From Saliniramus sp050485405 (lineage in GTDB: Bacteria; Pseudomonadota; Alphaproteobacteria; Rhizobiales; Beijerinckiaceae): 24,595 nt of DNA. Below, one piece after another: positions 17,288 to 24,595 of this stretch. The stretch covers positions 1 through 24,595 of the forward strand of contig JBJHBI010000059.1 in assembly GCA_050485405.1 (NCBI GenBank). The letters run 5' to 3'. A model generated the notes under the pieces. It saw only the letters and a list, made by a program, of their open reading frames with translations. It searched no databases and had not been told where the DNA came from. Positions within the stretch are counted from its first letter, which is position 1. Every line of letters begins with the position of its first letter. Position numbers and translations under genes: made by a program.

Positions 17288-18859
17288 TTACTCCGCCGCT
17301 TCCTGCATCGGTGCCGGCGGTGTCCATTTCAGGATCGGCTGGCGGGCTGCGCGGGTCTCGTCGAGGCGTCGGCGCGGGGCGTGGAACGGCGCGCCGGTGA
17401 AGCGCTCGGTCTCGCCGCGTTTCGCCGCCTGGGCGAGATCGCGCATGGAGGCGATGAAGAGATCGAGCGAGGCCTTCGATTCCGATTCGGTCGGCTCCAC
17501 CAGCATGGCGCCATGCACCACGAGGGGGAAATACATCGTCATCGGATGATAGCCCTCGTCGATCATCGCCTTGGCGAAATCGAGGGTGGAGACGCCGCTA
17601 TCCTTGAGCCAGGTGTCGTCGAACAGAGCCTCGTGCATGCAGGGCTTGTCGCCGAAGGGCTGGCTCATCAGGTCGCGCAGGCCGGCGCGGATGTAGTTGG
17701 CGTTGAGCACGGCATCTTCCGAGGCCTGCTTCATGCCGTCGGAGCCGTGCGAGAGCATGTAGGCCAGCGCACGCACATACATGCCCATCTGGCCATGGAA
17801 GGCGGTGATGCGCCCGAAGGGCTTCTCGTGCGCGTCCTTCTCGTGCTCCACGAGGGTGAGCCCGTCCGCGCCCGGCGTGACGAAGGGCACCGGCGCAAAC
17901 GGCGCGAGGCGCTGCGACAGCACGACCGGGCCGGAGCCGGGTCCACCGCCACCATGGGGCGTCGAGAAGGTCTTGTGGAGGTTGATATGCATGGCGTCGA
18001 CGCCGAGATCGCCCGGGCGGGCCTTACCGACGATGGCGTTGAAATTCGCCCCGTCGCAATAGAAATACGCGCCCGCATCGTGCAGGGCCTTCGCGATCTC
18101 GACGATCTCCGGCTCGAACAGGCCGCAGGTATTGGGATTGGTGAGCATGATCGCCGCCGTGTCCGGGCCGATCATCTCCTTCACCGTCTCGACCCGCACC
18201 GTGCCGTCGGCATCGGCGGGGACGGATTTGACCTTGAAGCCGATCAGCGCCGCCGTGGCCGGGTTGGTGCCATGCGCGGAATCGGGCACGAGCACCGTGC
18301 GGCGCGTCTCGCCCTCGCCCTTGGCGTCGATCGCGGCCTTGATCGCCATCATCCCGCACAATTCGCCATGCGCGCCGGCCTTGGGCGACAGTGCCACGCT
18401 GGTCATGCCGGTGAGCGTGACGAGATAGCGCGAGAGCTCGTCCATGAGTTCGAGCGCGCCCTGCACGCTGGAGACCGGCTGCAGGGGATGCACGTCGGCG
18501 AAGCCCGGGAGCCGCGCCATGCGCTCGTTGAGCCGGGCATTGTGCTTCATGGTGCAGGAGCCGAGCGGGAAGAGCCCGGTATCGATGCCGTAATTCTTCT
18601 GCGACAGGCGCACGAAATGGCGCATCGCCTCGGGCTCCGAGAGACCGGGCAGGCCGATATCGCCCTCGCGGGCGAGGCCGCCCAGGCGCGAAGAGAAATT
18701 CTCCGGCTCGTCGAAATCGACGCCGGTCGTCTCATAGCGCCCCGATTCGAAGATCAGCGGCTCTTCCTGCATGAGGGCACGGTTACCGGTGAAAGTGCCG
18801 GTATCGGCGGTGATCGCGCCGTCGCCGGCCGAAGTGGGGCGTCCCTGGCGGTTCAGCAT
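17288..18859 (-). CDS. gcvPB: Glycine dehydrogenase (decarboxylating) subunit 2
   Basis: The 523-residue product is the C-terminal half of the split P-protein. It carries the PLP-binding lysine, Lys296, in HINLHKTFSTPHGGGGPGSG, and other family segments such as GLFPLGSCTMKHNARLNER and VPDSAHGTNPATAALIGF. With subunit 1 it decarboxylates glycine and passes the aminomethyl group to lipoyl-GcvH. The ATG at 18859 has GGAG 9 bases upstream. It is the last gene of gcvT-gcvH-gcvPA-gcvPB, 61 bases after gcvPA and followed by a strong terminator. The split P-protein is common in Gram-positive bacteria, archaea and some alphaproteobacteria, whereas many rhizobia have a single fused GcvP. Confidence 0.96.
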   Translation of the reverse strand: MLNRQGRPTSAGDGAITADTGTFTGNRALMQEEPLIFESGRYETTGVDFDEPENFSSRLGGLAREGDIGLPGLSEPEAMRHFVRLSQKNYGIDTGLFPLGSCTMKHNARLNERMARLPGFADVHPLQPVSSVQGALELMDELSRYLVTLTGMTSVALSPKAGAHGELCGMMAIKAAIDAKGEGETRRTVLVPDSAHGTNPATAALIGFKVKSVPADADGTVRVETVKEMIGPDTAAIMLTNPNTCGLFEPEIVEIAKALHDAGAYFYCDGANFNAIVGKARPGDLGVDAMHINLHKTFSTPHGGGGPGSGPVVLSQRLAPFAPVPFVTPGADGLTLVEHEKDAHEKPFGRITAFHGQMGMYVRALAYMLSHGSDGMKQASEDAVLNANYIRAGLRDLMSQPFGDKPCMHEALFDDTWLKDSGVSTLDFAKAMIDEGYHPMTMYFPLVVHGAMLVEPTESESKASLDLFIASMRDLAQAAKRGETERFTGAPFHAPRRRLDETRAARQPILKWTPPAPMQEAAE

Positions 18860-18920
18860 GATGATGCTCCGTAGGTGGAGGAAATGTCTGTCGAGATTCG
18901 CGGATTGCCGGTCGTATCGA

Positions 18921-20264
18921 TCACCCCAGCACCTCCTTCAACGCCGCGACATAAGCGGCGCGGTCGTCGTCGGTATTGACCTCGGTGGAGGCGACCAGCA
19001 GCAGGTCGTCGCAGCCGGCATCGGGGGCGAGGCGCGAATACGGGACACCGCCCAGAACACCCTTGTCGGCGAGCGCCTCGACCACGACCGCTGCGTCCTT
19101 CGGCAGCTTCACCGTGAACTCGTTGAAGAACGCGCCGGTGATCACCTCGACACCCGGCACGGCGGCGAGCGCATCGGCGAGCGCGACCGCGTTGGCGTGG
19201 TTGACCCGCGCGAGACGCTGCAGGCCCACCTGGCCGAGCAGGGTCATGTGGATCGTGAAGGCGAGGCAGCACAGGCCGGAATTGGTGCAGATGTTGGAGG
19301 TCGCCTTGTCGCGGCGGATATGCTGCTCGCGGGTGGAGAGCGTCAGCACGAAGCCGCGCTTGCCGTCGGCATCGACGGTCTCGCCACAAAGCCGCCCGGG
19401 CATCTGACGCACGAATTTCTGGCGCGCGGCGAAGAGGCCGACATAGGGGCCGCCGAAATTCAGGCTGTTGCCGATCGACTGGCCCTCGCCGACGACGATA
19501 TCGGCGCCCATCGCGCCCGGCGGCTTGATCAGGCCGAGCGACATCACCTCGGTGAAGGCTGCGATGACGAGCGCGCCGTGGGCATGCGCCTTCTCGGCGA
19601 TCTTGGTCAGATCACGCAGATTGCCGAACACGTCCGGCGTCTGCACGACGACGCAGGAGGTCTCGTCGTCGATCGCGGCGAGAATGTCCTCGTCGGCGCG
19701 CGGATCGGCGGGGAGCGAGACGACCTTGTCGCCGGACATGTGCGACAGGGTCTCGATCACGTCGGCATAATGGGGATGCAGCCCGCCCGACAGCACCGCC
19801 TTGCGGCGCTTGGTGACGCGATGCGCCATCAGAACGGCCTCGCCCGCGGCGGTCGAGCCGTCATACATCGAGGCATTGGCGACATCCATTCCGGTCAGCG
19901 CCGCGACCTGGGTCTGGAATTCGAACAGGTATTGCAGCGTGCCCTGCGCGATTTCCGGCTGGTAGGGCGTATAGCTCGTGAGGAATTCCGAGCGCTGGAT
20001 GACATGATCCACCGTGGCGGGGACATGGTGCTTGTAGGCACCGGCACCCACGAAGAACGGCACCTCGCTCGCCGTGACGTTGCGTCCGGCCATCCGCCCG
20101 AGAATGCGCTCGACCTCGAGCTCGCCCTTGCGGCGCGGCAGGTCCAGCGGCTCGGTCAGAAGCTTGTCCGCCGGGACGTCGGCGAAGAGATCATCGATCG
20201 CATCCACGCCGATCTTCGCGAGCATCTCGCTGCGATCATCGGGGGACAAAGGTAGATAACGCAT
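18921..20264 (-). CDS. gcvPA: Glycine dehydrogenase (decarboxylating) subunit 1
   Basis: The 447-residue product is the N-terminal half of the split P-protein. It starts MRYLPLSPDDRSEMLAKIG and contains the family segments FFVGAGAYKHHVPATVDHV, SYTPYQPEIAQGTLQYLFEF and the MDVANASMYDGSTAAGEAVL helix region. It has a PLP-enzyme fold but lacks the PLP lysine, which is on subunit 2; together they form the active heteromer. The ATG at 20264 has GGAG 7 bases upstream; a 32-codon upstream extension reads as non-conserved sequence. It follows gcvH with an unusually long 211-base gap that contains a palindromic repeat element, and precedes gcvPB by 61 bases. Confidence 0.96.
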   Translation of the reverse strand: MRYLPLSPDDRSEMLAKIGVDAIDDLFADVPADKLLTEPLDLPRRKGELEVERILGRMAGRNVTASEVPFFVGAGAYKHHVPATVDHVIQRSEFLTSYTPYQPEIAQGTLQYLFEFQTQVAALTGMDVANASMYDGSTAAGEAVLMAHRVTKRRKAVLSGGLHPHYADVIETLSHMSGDKVVSLPADPRADEDILAAIDDETSCVVVQTPDVFGNLRDLTKIAEKAHAHGALVIAAFTEVMSLGLIKPPGAMGADIVVGEGQSIGNSLNFGGPYVGLFAARQKFVRQMPGRLCGETVDADGKRGFVLTLSTREQHIRRDKATSNICTNSGLCCLAFTIHMTLLGQVGLQRLARVNHANAVALADALAAVPGVEVITGAFFNEFTVKLPKDAAVVVEALADKGVLGGVPYSRLAPDAGCDDLLLVASTEVNTDDDRAAYVAALKEVLG

Positions 20265-20442
20265 GTGTTTCTCCGCAGCTTCCTTCGAAGCGTTGATGTG
20301 ATCCGTTCCGCGTCGCCCTGCTTCACCTACGGGTCGTGACGGGCGGGACATGCTATGCACTGTGACCTATGGCGCGCGCGGGACATGTCGAGAAAGCGCG
20401 ACATTCGCACCCGGATTCCTTGGCGTAGACCCCACCCTCGAT

Positions 20443-20461
20443 CCCTCCCCTGAGGGGAGGG
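20443..20461. repeat. Palindromic CCCTCCCC-TGA-GGGGAGGG element
   Basis: An 8-bp perfect inverted repeat with a 3-base loop lies 14 bases after the gcvH stop codon, inside the 211-base gcvH-gcvPA gap. Pyrimidine/purine palindromes of this kind, preceded by CCCACCCTCGATC as here, are dispersed between genes in several alphaproteobacteria. It is probably a repeat-family member rather than a terminator, since no T-tract follows. Confidence 0.5.
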
Positions 20462-20475
20462 AAGGGCGGCGCGCT

Positions 20476-20853
20476 TCAGGAAATCGACTTCACATAGGCC
20501 TGATAGTCTTCCTCGCTCATCAGCTCGTCGAGCTGAGACGCGTCGGCGATCTTCAGCTTCATGAACCAGCCCGCACCGGCGGGGTCCTCGTTGATGGTGC
20601 CGGGTGCCGCTTCGAGATCGCCATTGACCTCGACGACCTCGCCGGAGACGGGGGCATAGACCTCGCTGGCCGCCTTCACGCTCTCCACGACCGCCGCTTC
20701 ACCGCCCTTCTCGACCGCCTTGCCGACTTCCGGCAGCTCGACATAGACGACGTCGCCGAGCTGGCTCTGGGCGTAATCGGTGATGCCGACGGTGCCGGTA
20801 TCGCCGTCGATGCGGATATATTCGTGGTCCTTGGTGTAGCGGGTCGTGGACAT
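20476..20853 (-). CDS. gcvH: Glycine cleavage system H protein
   Basis: The 125-residue product is normal length. It begins MSTTRYTKDHEYIRIDGDTG and carries the lipoylated lysine, Lys60, in GEAAVVESVKAASEVYAP. The remaining beta-barrel segments (SGEVVEVNGDLEAAPGTIN and AGAGWFMKLKI) are intact. GcvH shuttles the aminomethyl group between the P, T and L proteins on its lipoyl arm. The ATG at 20853 has a full AGGAGG site 8 bases upstream. It follows gcvT by 27 bases, so both are co-transcribed behind the glycine riboswitch. Confidence 0.97.
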   Translation of the reverse strand: MSTTRYTKDHEYIRIDGDTGTVGITDYAQSQLGDVVYVELPEVGKAVEKGGEAAVVESVKAASEVYAPVSGEVVEVNGDLEAAPGTINEDPAGAGWFMKLKIADASQLDELMSEEDYQAYVKSIS

Positions 20854-20880
20854 GGCTCGGGCCTCCTGGGCGTGTTCTGG

Positions 20881-22014
20881 TCAGCGCTTGTAGCGATGTT
20901 GCGTGAAGGGGAGTTTCGCGACGCGGGCCGGCTGCGCCTTGCCGCGAACGATCAGATGAAGGGCGGTGCCCGGCTCCGCATGGCCGGACGCGACATAGCC
21001 CATCGCGACGGGGCCGCCGACACTGGGGCCGAAGCCGCCCGAGGTGACGATGCCGATCTCCTCGCCGTCGGGCGTCGCGATCACGGTACCCTCGCGGGCC
21101 GGGGCGCGGCCCTCGGGGAGGATGCCGACGCGGTGACGCGCGGGGCCGTCCGCGAGTTCCTGCTTGATGCGGGCATGGCCGGGAAAGCCGCCGTCCTCGC
21201 GGCGGCGCTTCTGGATCGACCAGTTGAGCGCGGCCTCGATCGGGGAGGTCTGCGTGTCGATATCGTGGCCGTAGAGGCAATAACCGGCTTCGAGGCGCAG
21301 CGAATCGCGCGCACCGAGCCCGATCGGCTCCACCGCCTCGTGCGCGGTGAGCTTGTCCCACAGCGCTTCGGCATCCGTGCCGGCCACCGAGACCTCGTAA
21401 CCGTCCTCGCCGGTATAGCCCGAGCGCGTGACATGAGCCTCGATCCCGCCGAGATCGACATAGCGCGCGGTCATGAAGGTCATTTCCGCGACTTCGGGGC
21501 AGAGCGCCGAGAGCACGGCCACGGCCTGCGGGCCCTGCAACGCGACGAGTGCGCGGTCGTCGAGCCGCTCGATCCGCACATCCGCCGGCAGGCGCGCTTC
21601 CATATGAGCGTAGTCGCCGTCCTTGGTGCCGGCATTGACCACGAGGAAGAGGCGCCCGTCATAGGAAGGGTCGGCGGGGCGCACGACCATCAGATCGTCG
21701 ATGATGCCGCCATCATCGGTCAGGAGCTGCGTATAGCGCTGCTGGCCCGGTTTGAGATTGAGCATGTCGGCGGGGACGAGCGTCTCCAGCGCCTTCGCCG
21801 TCGTCGCGTGGTCGGGGCCGCTCAGCCAGGCCTGGCCCATATGCGAGACGTCGAACAGTCCCGCATTCTCGCGCGTCCACAGATGCTCTTTCAGGATACC
21901 GAGGGGGTATTGTACCGGCATGTCGTAGCCGGCGAACGGCACCATGCGCGCGCCGGCGGCGACGTGCCGGGCGTGGAGCGGTGTCTTCAGAAGCTGTTCG
22001 CCGGATTCGGCCAT
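20881..22014 (-). CDS. gcvT: Glycine cleavage system T protein (aminomethyltransferase)
   Basis: The 377-residue product has the GcvT fold. It shows LLKTPLHARHVAAGARMVPF near the N-terminus, YPLGILKEHLWTRENAGLFD with the VSHMGQ folate-site start, the conserved SRSGYTGEDGYE-type segment (seen as TRSGYTGEDGYEVSV), and RLEAGYCLYGHDID. GcvT releases ammonia from aminomethyl-GcvH and forms 5,10-methylene-tetrahydrofolate. The ATG at 22014 has GAGGA 7 bases upstream; the frame continues another 53 codons upstream, but that part overlaps the glycine riboswitch and is not protein-like. First gene of the gcv operon. Confidence 0.97.
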   Translation of the reverse strand: MAESGEQLLKTPLHARHVAAGARMVPFAGYDMPVQYPLGILKEHLWTRENAGLFDVSHMGQAWLSGPDHATTAKALETLVPADMLNLKPGQQRYTQLLTDDGGIIDDLMVVRPADPSYDGRLFLVVNAGTKDGDYAHMEARLPADVRIERLDDRALVALQGPQAVAVLSALCPEVAEMTFMTARYVDLGGIEAHVTRSGYTGEDGYEVSVAGTDAEALWDKLTAHEAVEPIGLGARDSLRLEAGYCLYGHDIDTQTSPIEAALNWSIQKRRREDGGFPGHARIKQELADGPARHRVGILPEGRAPAREGTVIATPDGEEIGIVTSGGFGPSVGGPVAMGYVASGHAEPGTALHLIVRGKAQPARVAKLPFTQHRYKR

Positions 22015-22079
22015 GGCGTCCTCGTCAGATTCGGTGTCGCGGGGGCACGGCTGCCGACTTGCGTCTGCATCGCATGCGC

Positions 22080-22278
22080 CCCCTCTGTCCCGTAACCTGA
22101 GAGATTTCCTCGTGCCTCGCGAAACCGGGTTTCGACGGGTCGAGTTACGCCCTTCGGTGGATACGCCTTTCACGGCGCATCGCTTTCCAGAGTGCCAGCT
22201 CCTCGCGGTCCTTTTGCCTGAGCGTTTCCGGGGCGGTTGCGCCTTCGGCGTCGGGTCGACCGATCTCTCCCGCGAGGA
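22080..22278 (-). ncRNA. Tandem glycine riboswitch upstream of gcvT
   Basis: Read on the minus strand, two glycine aptamers follow each other. The first opens with GGGAGAGA (22272-22265), then CGCCGAAGGCGCAA, AACGCTCAGGCAAAAGGACC and CTCTGGAAAG. The second has CACCGAAGGGCGTAA, AATCTCTCAGGTTACGGGAC and closes with AGAGGG near 22081. These purine-rich core blocks in this order are the hallmark of the gcvT-type riboswitch. It is placed directly upstream of gcvT, about 65 bases before the start codon. No U-tract terminator is visible in those 65 bases, but GGGGGC near the end of aptamer 2 can pair with GCCCCC (22041-22046), so control may act on ribosome access or on a rearranged leader. Confidence 0.93.
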
Positions 22279-22294
22279 TCATGAGCTTTGTCGC

Positions 22295-22322
22295 ATGGTA
22301 ATGCGATGGCCCGCGAAGTCAA
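22295..22322 (-). promoter_or_regulatory. Sigma-70 promoter of the gcv operon
   Basis: On the minus strand TTGACT (22322-22317) and TACCAT (22300-22295) are separated by 16 bases. The predicted start near 22288 is about 10 bases before the first riboswitch helix, exactly where the riboswitch transcript should begin. Confidence 0.65.
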
Positions 22323-22354
22323 CATTCGCCGGCGGTTCCTCCGCCCCCTATGCA

Positions 22355-22373
22355 CCCGGCAGAAACTGCCGGG
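22355..22373. repeat. 8-bp hairpin CCCGGCAG-AAA-CTGCCGGG
   Basis: A perfect 8-bp stem with a 3-base loop lies about 33 bases upstream of the gcv -35 box. There is no T-tract on either strand. It may be a protein site or the remnant of a terminator; nothing nearby decides this. Confidence 0.4.
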
Positions 22374-22535
22374 CGGGCTCGCCCGTGCCGTCAATTACTG
22401 CCGCCCGGATGCGCTCGCGCTGGCTCGAAGGTAGAGGCAGGGTGACGATATGGTTCGCCTCAAGCCATTGAAAATGAACGTTTATTATTCGTCGTGCGTT
22501 GGATCCGGGAGGGTGCGGCGGGGGTTGCCGGATTG

Positions 22536-22551
22536 TGGCCCGTTCCTTGCC
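22536..22551 (+). promoter_or_regulatory. Sigma-54-type promoter upstream of fliK
   Basis: TGGCCCG-TTCC-TTGC (22536-22550) matches the RpoN pattern TGGCACG-N4-TTGC with one substitution and has the strictly spaced GG-N10-GC. It is 61 bases upstream of the fliK ATG at 22612 and oriented toward it. No flagellar sigma-28 site was looked for beyond inspection. Confidence 0.65.
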
Positions 22552-22611
22552 ACCTGCATGGGCGGGCCGGCCTGTTCCGCGTTAGCTGGTTCCGTGACGG
22601 GGTGAGTGACC

Positions 22612-24330
22612 ATGCGTACTGATCTGACGGATTTCCTGGCGCCTCCGCGCCGCGATACCACCGGAGATGCCGGTGCCCGCGCTGCGCGCGATGCCGCGCG
22701 CAACGACGCTTCCCCGAGCAATTCCTCGCGCGATGACGACGCGCGGCCCTGCTTCACCATTCTCGAGGCTCCCGATCGCCGCGACAATGCTCGCGCGAAT
22801 GCCCGCAATCCGGTGGGTGGAAGCGCCGCGCAGAACGCGCGCAGCGGCACGTCACAGGCGGCGTTGATGAGCGGACGGGGCGAGGCGGCAGATGCCTCGC
22901 GCGAGAACGCGGATATGCGCGAGGCGCCCGGTCTCGCGGACGGCTCCGCCGATCCCGTGGATATCGACGCGGTTCTGCGCGCGCTTGCCGGTGAAGGCGA
23001 GGCCGAGAACGCCTCGTCCGAGGAGGCCGAAGTTGTACGGTTCCCGACCGGTGGCGAGGGGGCGAGCGACAAGATCGCAGACCCGGAAGCTGCGGGCGAG
23101 GATGGCGCCGGTGCGCAGCCTTCCGGAGAATTATCCACGTACGACACGTCATCGCAGGGGGATGCCGCGACCGGCGGATCAATGGATGATGAGGCGGTGC
23201 AGGAAGGTGCGGCGCCGGGTGATCCTGCGCTGGAAGAGGCCTCGAAGGAAGAATCTCCGGCGGAGGGCGACGACACCGATGCCGGGTCCGACGCTGCGCA
23301 AACCGGTCCGCAGATCGCCGCTACCGCCGCATCGCAGGCGCAATCGGGCAGCACGAATCCGGTCGCGGGGGATGCCTCGCGCGTTTCCCGGGGCAACGGT
23401 CCGGCGGCACATTCCACCGCCGCTCAGGCCGGGGCTTCGCAAGGCAATGCCGCGCAAGCCGCTGCTGGTGATGCGCAAGCGTCGGAGGCCGATGCGGAAG
23501 GCGAGGGCCAAGGTGACGGTGAAGGTGCGGGCGATGATTCCGACGGCGAGGGCGGATCCCGCCCCGGGCGCGGCGCCGGCGATGAAAACCGCTCCGCCGT
23601 CGCGCAGGAGGCACTGCGGCGGGTGCTCGCCGGCGAAACCGGTCTCTCTCGGGCGGCGATCGCACCGGGCAACGGCGAACAGGGCGCGCGCCATACCGCC
23701 GAACAGGTCGCGCGGATGATGCAGGCCGGCGCCGAAGCGCTCACGGCACAGAGCAAGGGTACGGCGCAGGCCGCCGCCGAGGCCTCCGCGACCGCGAACG
23801 GACAGGCGGCTGCGGCCAGCCAGTCCGGCACAGCGGTTGCGCAGACGAACGGCTCGGTCCTGATCAACACCCCGCTTTCCGCCGTGCCGCTGGCGCTCGG
23901 CATGAAGGCGATGGGCGGGGCGAGCCGCTTCGAGATCAGGCTCGATCCGGCTGAACTCGGACGCATCGCGGTGAGACTCGACATCGATGACGAGGGTACC
24001 GTCAAGGCGCGTCTCGTCGTGGACCGCGTCGAGACGCTGCAACTGCTGCAACGCGATGCCCGTACGCTGGAGCGCGCCTTCGAGCAGGCCGGGCTGAAAC
24101 CCTCCGAGGAGGGGATCGATCTCTCCCTGCGCGATGATTCCGACCGGCATGCGCGCGACGGCGAGGGCGACGAAGACGAAGGGCGCACATCCGGCAACGG
24201 GCGTGAGCGAGACGGCGACGAGAGCGACAAGGGGCTGGCCGCAGCGGAGATCCGGGCGCTCGCCCGCGAGACGCTGCTCGCGCGGCAGGCCCTGCGGCGC
24301 GCCCTCGGCGGCGTCGATCTGAGCATTTGA
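22612..24330 (+). CDS. fliK: Flagellar hook-length control protein FliK
   Basis: The 572-residue product has a long, low-complexity N-terminal region (about 1-420) rich in Ala, Gly, Glu, Asp and Ser, typical of the variable ruler part of FliK. The conserved C-terminal Flg_hook domain (about 425-510) is recognised by FEIRLDPAELGRIAVRLDID, VKARLVVDRVETLQLLQRD and LERAFEQAGLKPSEEGID. FliK is exported through the flagellar T3SS, measures hook length and flips the FlhB specificity switch. An acidic tail follows the domain (RDGEGDEDEGRTSGNGRERD). The ATG at 22612 has GGGGTGAG about 8 bases upstream; a GTG two codons earlier is also possible. flgD follows 25 bases downstream, and a sigma-54-like promoter precedes it. 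No cysteine is obvious. Confidence 0.9.
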   Translation: MRTDLTDFLAPPRRDTTGDAGARAARDAARNDASPSNSSRDDDARPCFTILEAPDRRDNARANARNPVGGSAAQNARSGTSQAALMSGRGEAADASRENADMREAPGLADGSADPVDIDAVLRALAGEGEAENASSEEAEVVRFPTGGEGASDKIADPEAAGEDGAGAQPSGELSTYDTSSQGDAATGGSMDDEAVQEGAAPGDPALEEASKEESPAEGDDTDAGSDAAQTGPQIAATAASQAQSGSTNPVAGDASRVSRGNGPAAHSTAAQAGASQGNAAQAAAGDAQASEADAEGEGQGDGEGAGDDSDGEGGSRPGRGAGDENRSAVAQEALRRVLAGETGLSRAAIAPGNGEQGARHTAEQVARMMQAGAEALTAQSKGTAQAAAEASATANGQAAAASQSGTAVAQTNGSVLINTPLSAVPLALGMKAMGGASRFEIRLDPAELGRIAVRLDIDDEGTVKARLVVDRVETLQLLQRDARTLERAFEQAGLKPSEEGIDLSLRDDSDRHARDGEGDEDEGRTSGNGRERDGDESDKGLAAAEIRALARETLLARQALRRALGGVDLSI

Positions 24331-24355
24331 GACAACACCGGAAAGCGAGGCCGTC

Positions 24356-24595
24356 ATGGCTGCGGGACTTGAAAACATTCTGGCTGGACAGGGCGGCGCC
24401 CAACAGGCCGAAACCGTGCGCAAGGGGATCGCGGACAATTTCGACGCGTTCCTGATGCTGCTCACCACGCAGCTGAAGAACCAGAGCCCGCTCGACCCCC
24501 TCGATACCAACGAATTCACCCAGCAGCTGGTGCAGTTCGCCTCGGTCGAGCAGCAGATCAAGTCGAACGAGGTGCTCGAATCCCTGCTGACGACG
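24356..24595 (+). CDS. flgD: Flagellar hook capping protein FlgD, N-terminal fragment
   Basis: The first 80 codons are present and the gene runs off the right edge. The translation contains the FlgD N-terminal signature: NFDAFLMLLTTQLKNQSPLD, then PLDTNEFTQQLVQFASVEQQ and IKSNEVLESLL. FlgD is the scaffold that caps the growing hook and guides FlgE subunits. The ATG at 24356 has GCGAGG about 6 bases upstream. It follows fliK closely on the same strand; the fliK-flgD pair is the usual order in alphaproteobacterial flagellar clusters. The C-terminal part is outside the window. Confidence 0.93.
   Translation, partial: MAAGLENILAGQGGAQQAETVRKGIADNFDAFLMLLTTQLKNQSPLDPLDTNEFTQQLVQFASVEQQIKSNEVLESLLTT

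Larger units (their letters stand above)
22015..22611. other. 597-base gene-free control region between gcvT and fliK
   Basis: This divergent gap holds no credible gene. Going from left to right it contains the gcvT leader, a tandem glycine riboswitch, the gcv promoter, an 8-bp hairpin, about 160 bases in which I see nothing definite, and a sigma-54-type promoter with the fliK ribosome site. The individual elements are listed separately. Confidence 0.8.

Noticed and set aside
17276..18874. 532-codon plus-strand open frame opposite gcvPB
   Set aside because: Antisense shadow of a clear GcvPB; no ribosome site or family signature.
20443..20461. Terminator between gcvH and gcvPA
   Set aside because: The stem is strong but lacks a T-tract on the transcribed strand and resembles a dispersed palindromic repeat; the downstream gcv genes need the same transcript.
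20350..22095. 581-codon plus-strand open frame opposite gcvH and gcvT
   Set aside because: Covers two genes and part of the riboswitch on the other strand; composition is typical of a shadow frame.
23179..24561. 460-codon minus-strand open frame opposite fliK and flgD
   Set aside because: fliK has its conserved C-terminal domain and flgD its signature on the plus strand, so this frame is a shadow.

Overview
The window is GC-rich chromosomal DNA whose gene content points to an alphaproteobacterium, most likely of the order Hyphomicrobiales. Supporting signs are the dnaK-dnaJ pair, a gcvT-gcvH-gcvPA-gcvPB operon behind a tandem glycine riboswitch, a YciB-type septation protein, and a type III secretion gene whose secretin appears split as in rhizobia. 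I cannot name the genus from the sequence alone.

Layout, left to right. At 1-2380 is the chaperone unit on the minus strand (dnaK, a terminator, then the first 30 codons of dnaJ), with a heat-shock-like promoter candidate upstream of dnaK. At 2507-3196 is a HAD phosphatase of the phosphoglycolate phosphatase type. At 3482-4772 on the plus strand are an isolated TRAP transporter small permease and a cysteine hydrolase of the isochorismatase family. At 4783-9764 on the minus strand is a secretion block reading sctC N-terminal part, sctD, sctV and an OmpA-domain periplasmic protein. Divergent from it, across an AT-rich promoter region, four small plus-strand genes (9980-11428) encode unrecognised, cysteine-free, probably helical proteins. 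Three of them end in a Tyr-Arg-X C-terminus. This secretion block plus its small genes is the most unusual part of the window. It resembles rhizobial T3SS layouts, but no ATPase, inner-membrane ring lipoprotein, secretin barrel or other export-apparatus gene is present here.

At 11457-12884 are yciB, an XRE regulator and a divergent 91-aa membrane-protein candidate, with striking palindromes between the last two. A threonine synthase-like gene (13009-14271) and alaS (14334-17006) converge on a large bulged hairpin. The glycine cleavage operon (17288-22014, minus strand) is controlled by a tandem glycine riboswitch (about 22080-22278) with a good sigma-70 promoter just upstream and a strong intrinsic terminator after gcvPB. 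Finally, from 22536 onwards, a sigma-54-type promoter sequence precedes the flagellar hook-length gene fliK and the start of flgD.

How the genes work together: the gcv genes encode the T, H and split P proteins of one glycine-degrading complex and are predicted to be switched on by glycine. fliK and flgD act together in hook assembly. SctC, SctD and SctV would span the outer membrane, the inner membrane and the export gate of one injectisome-like machine, and the four divergent small genes are candidates for its early secreted parts. That last role is inference.
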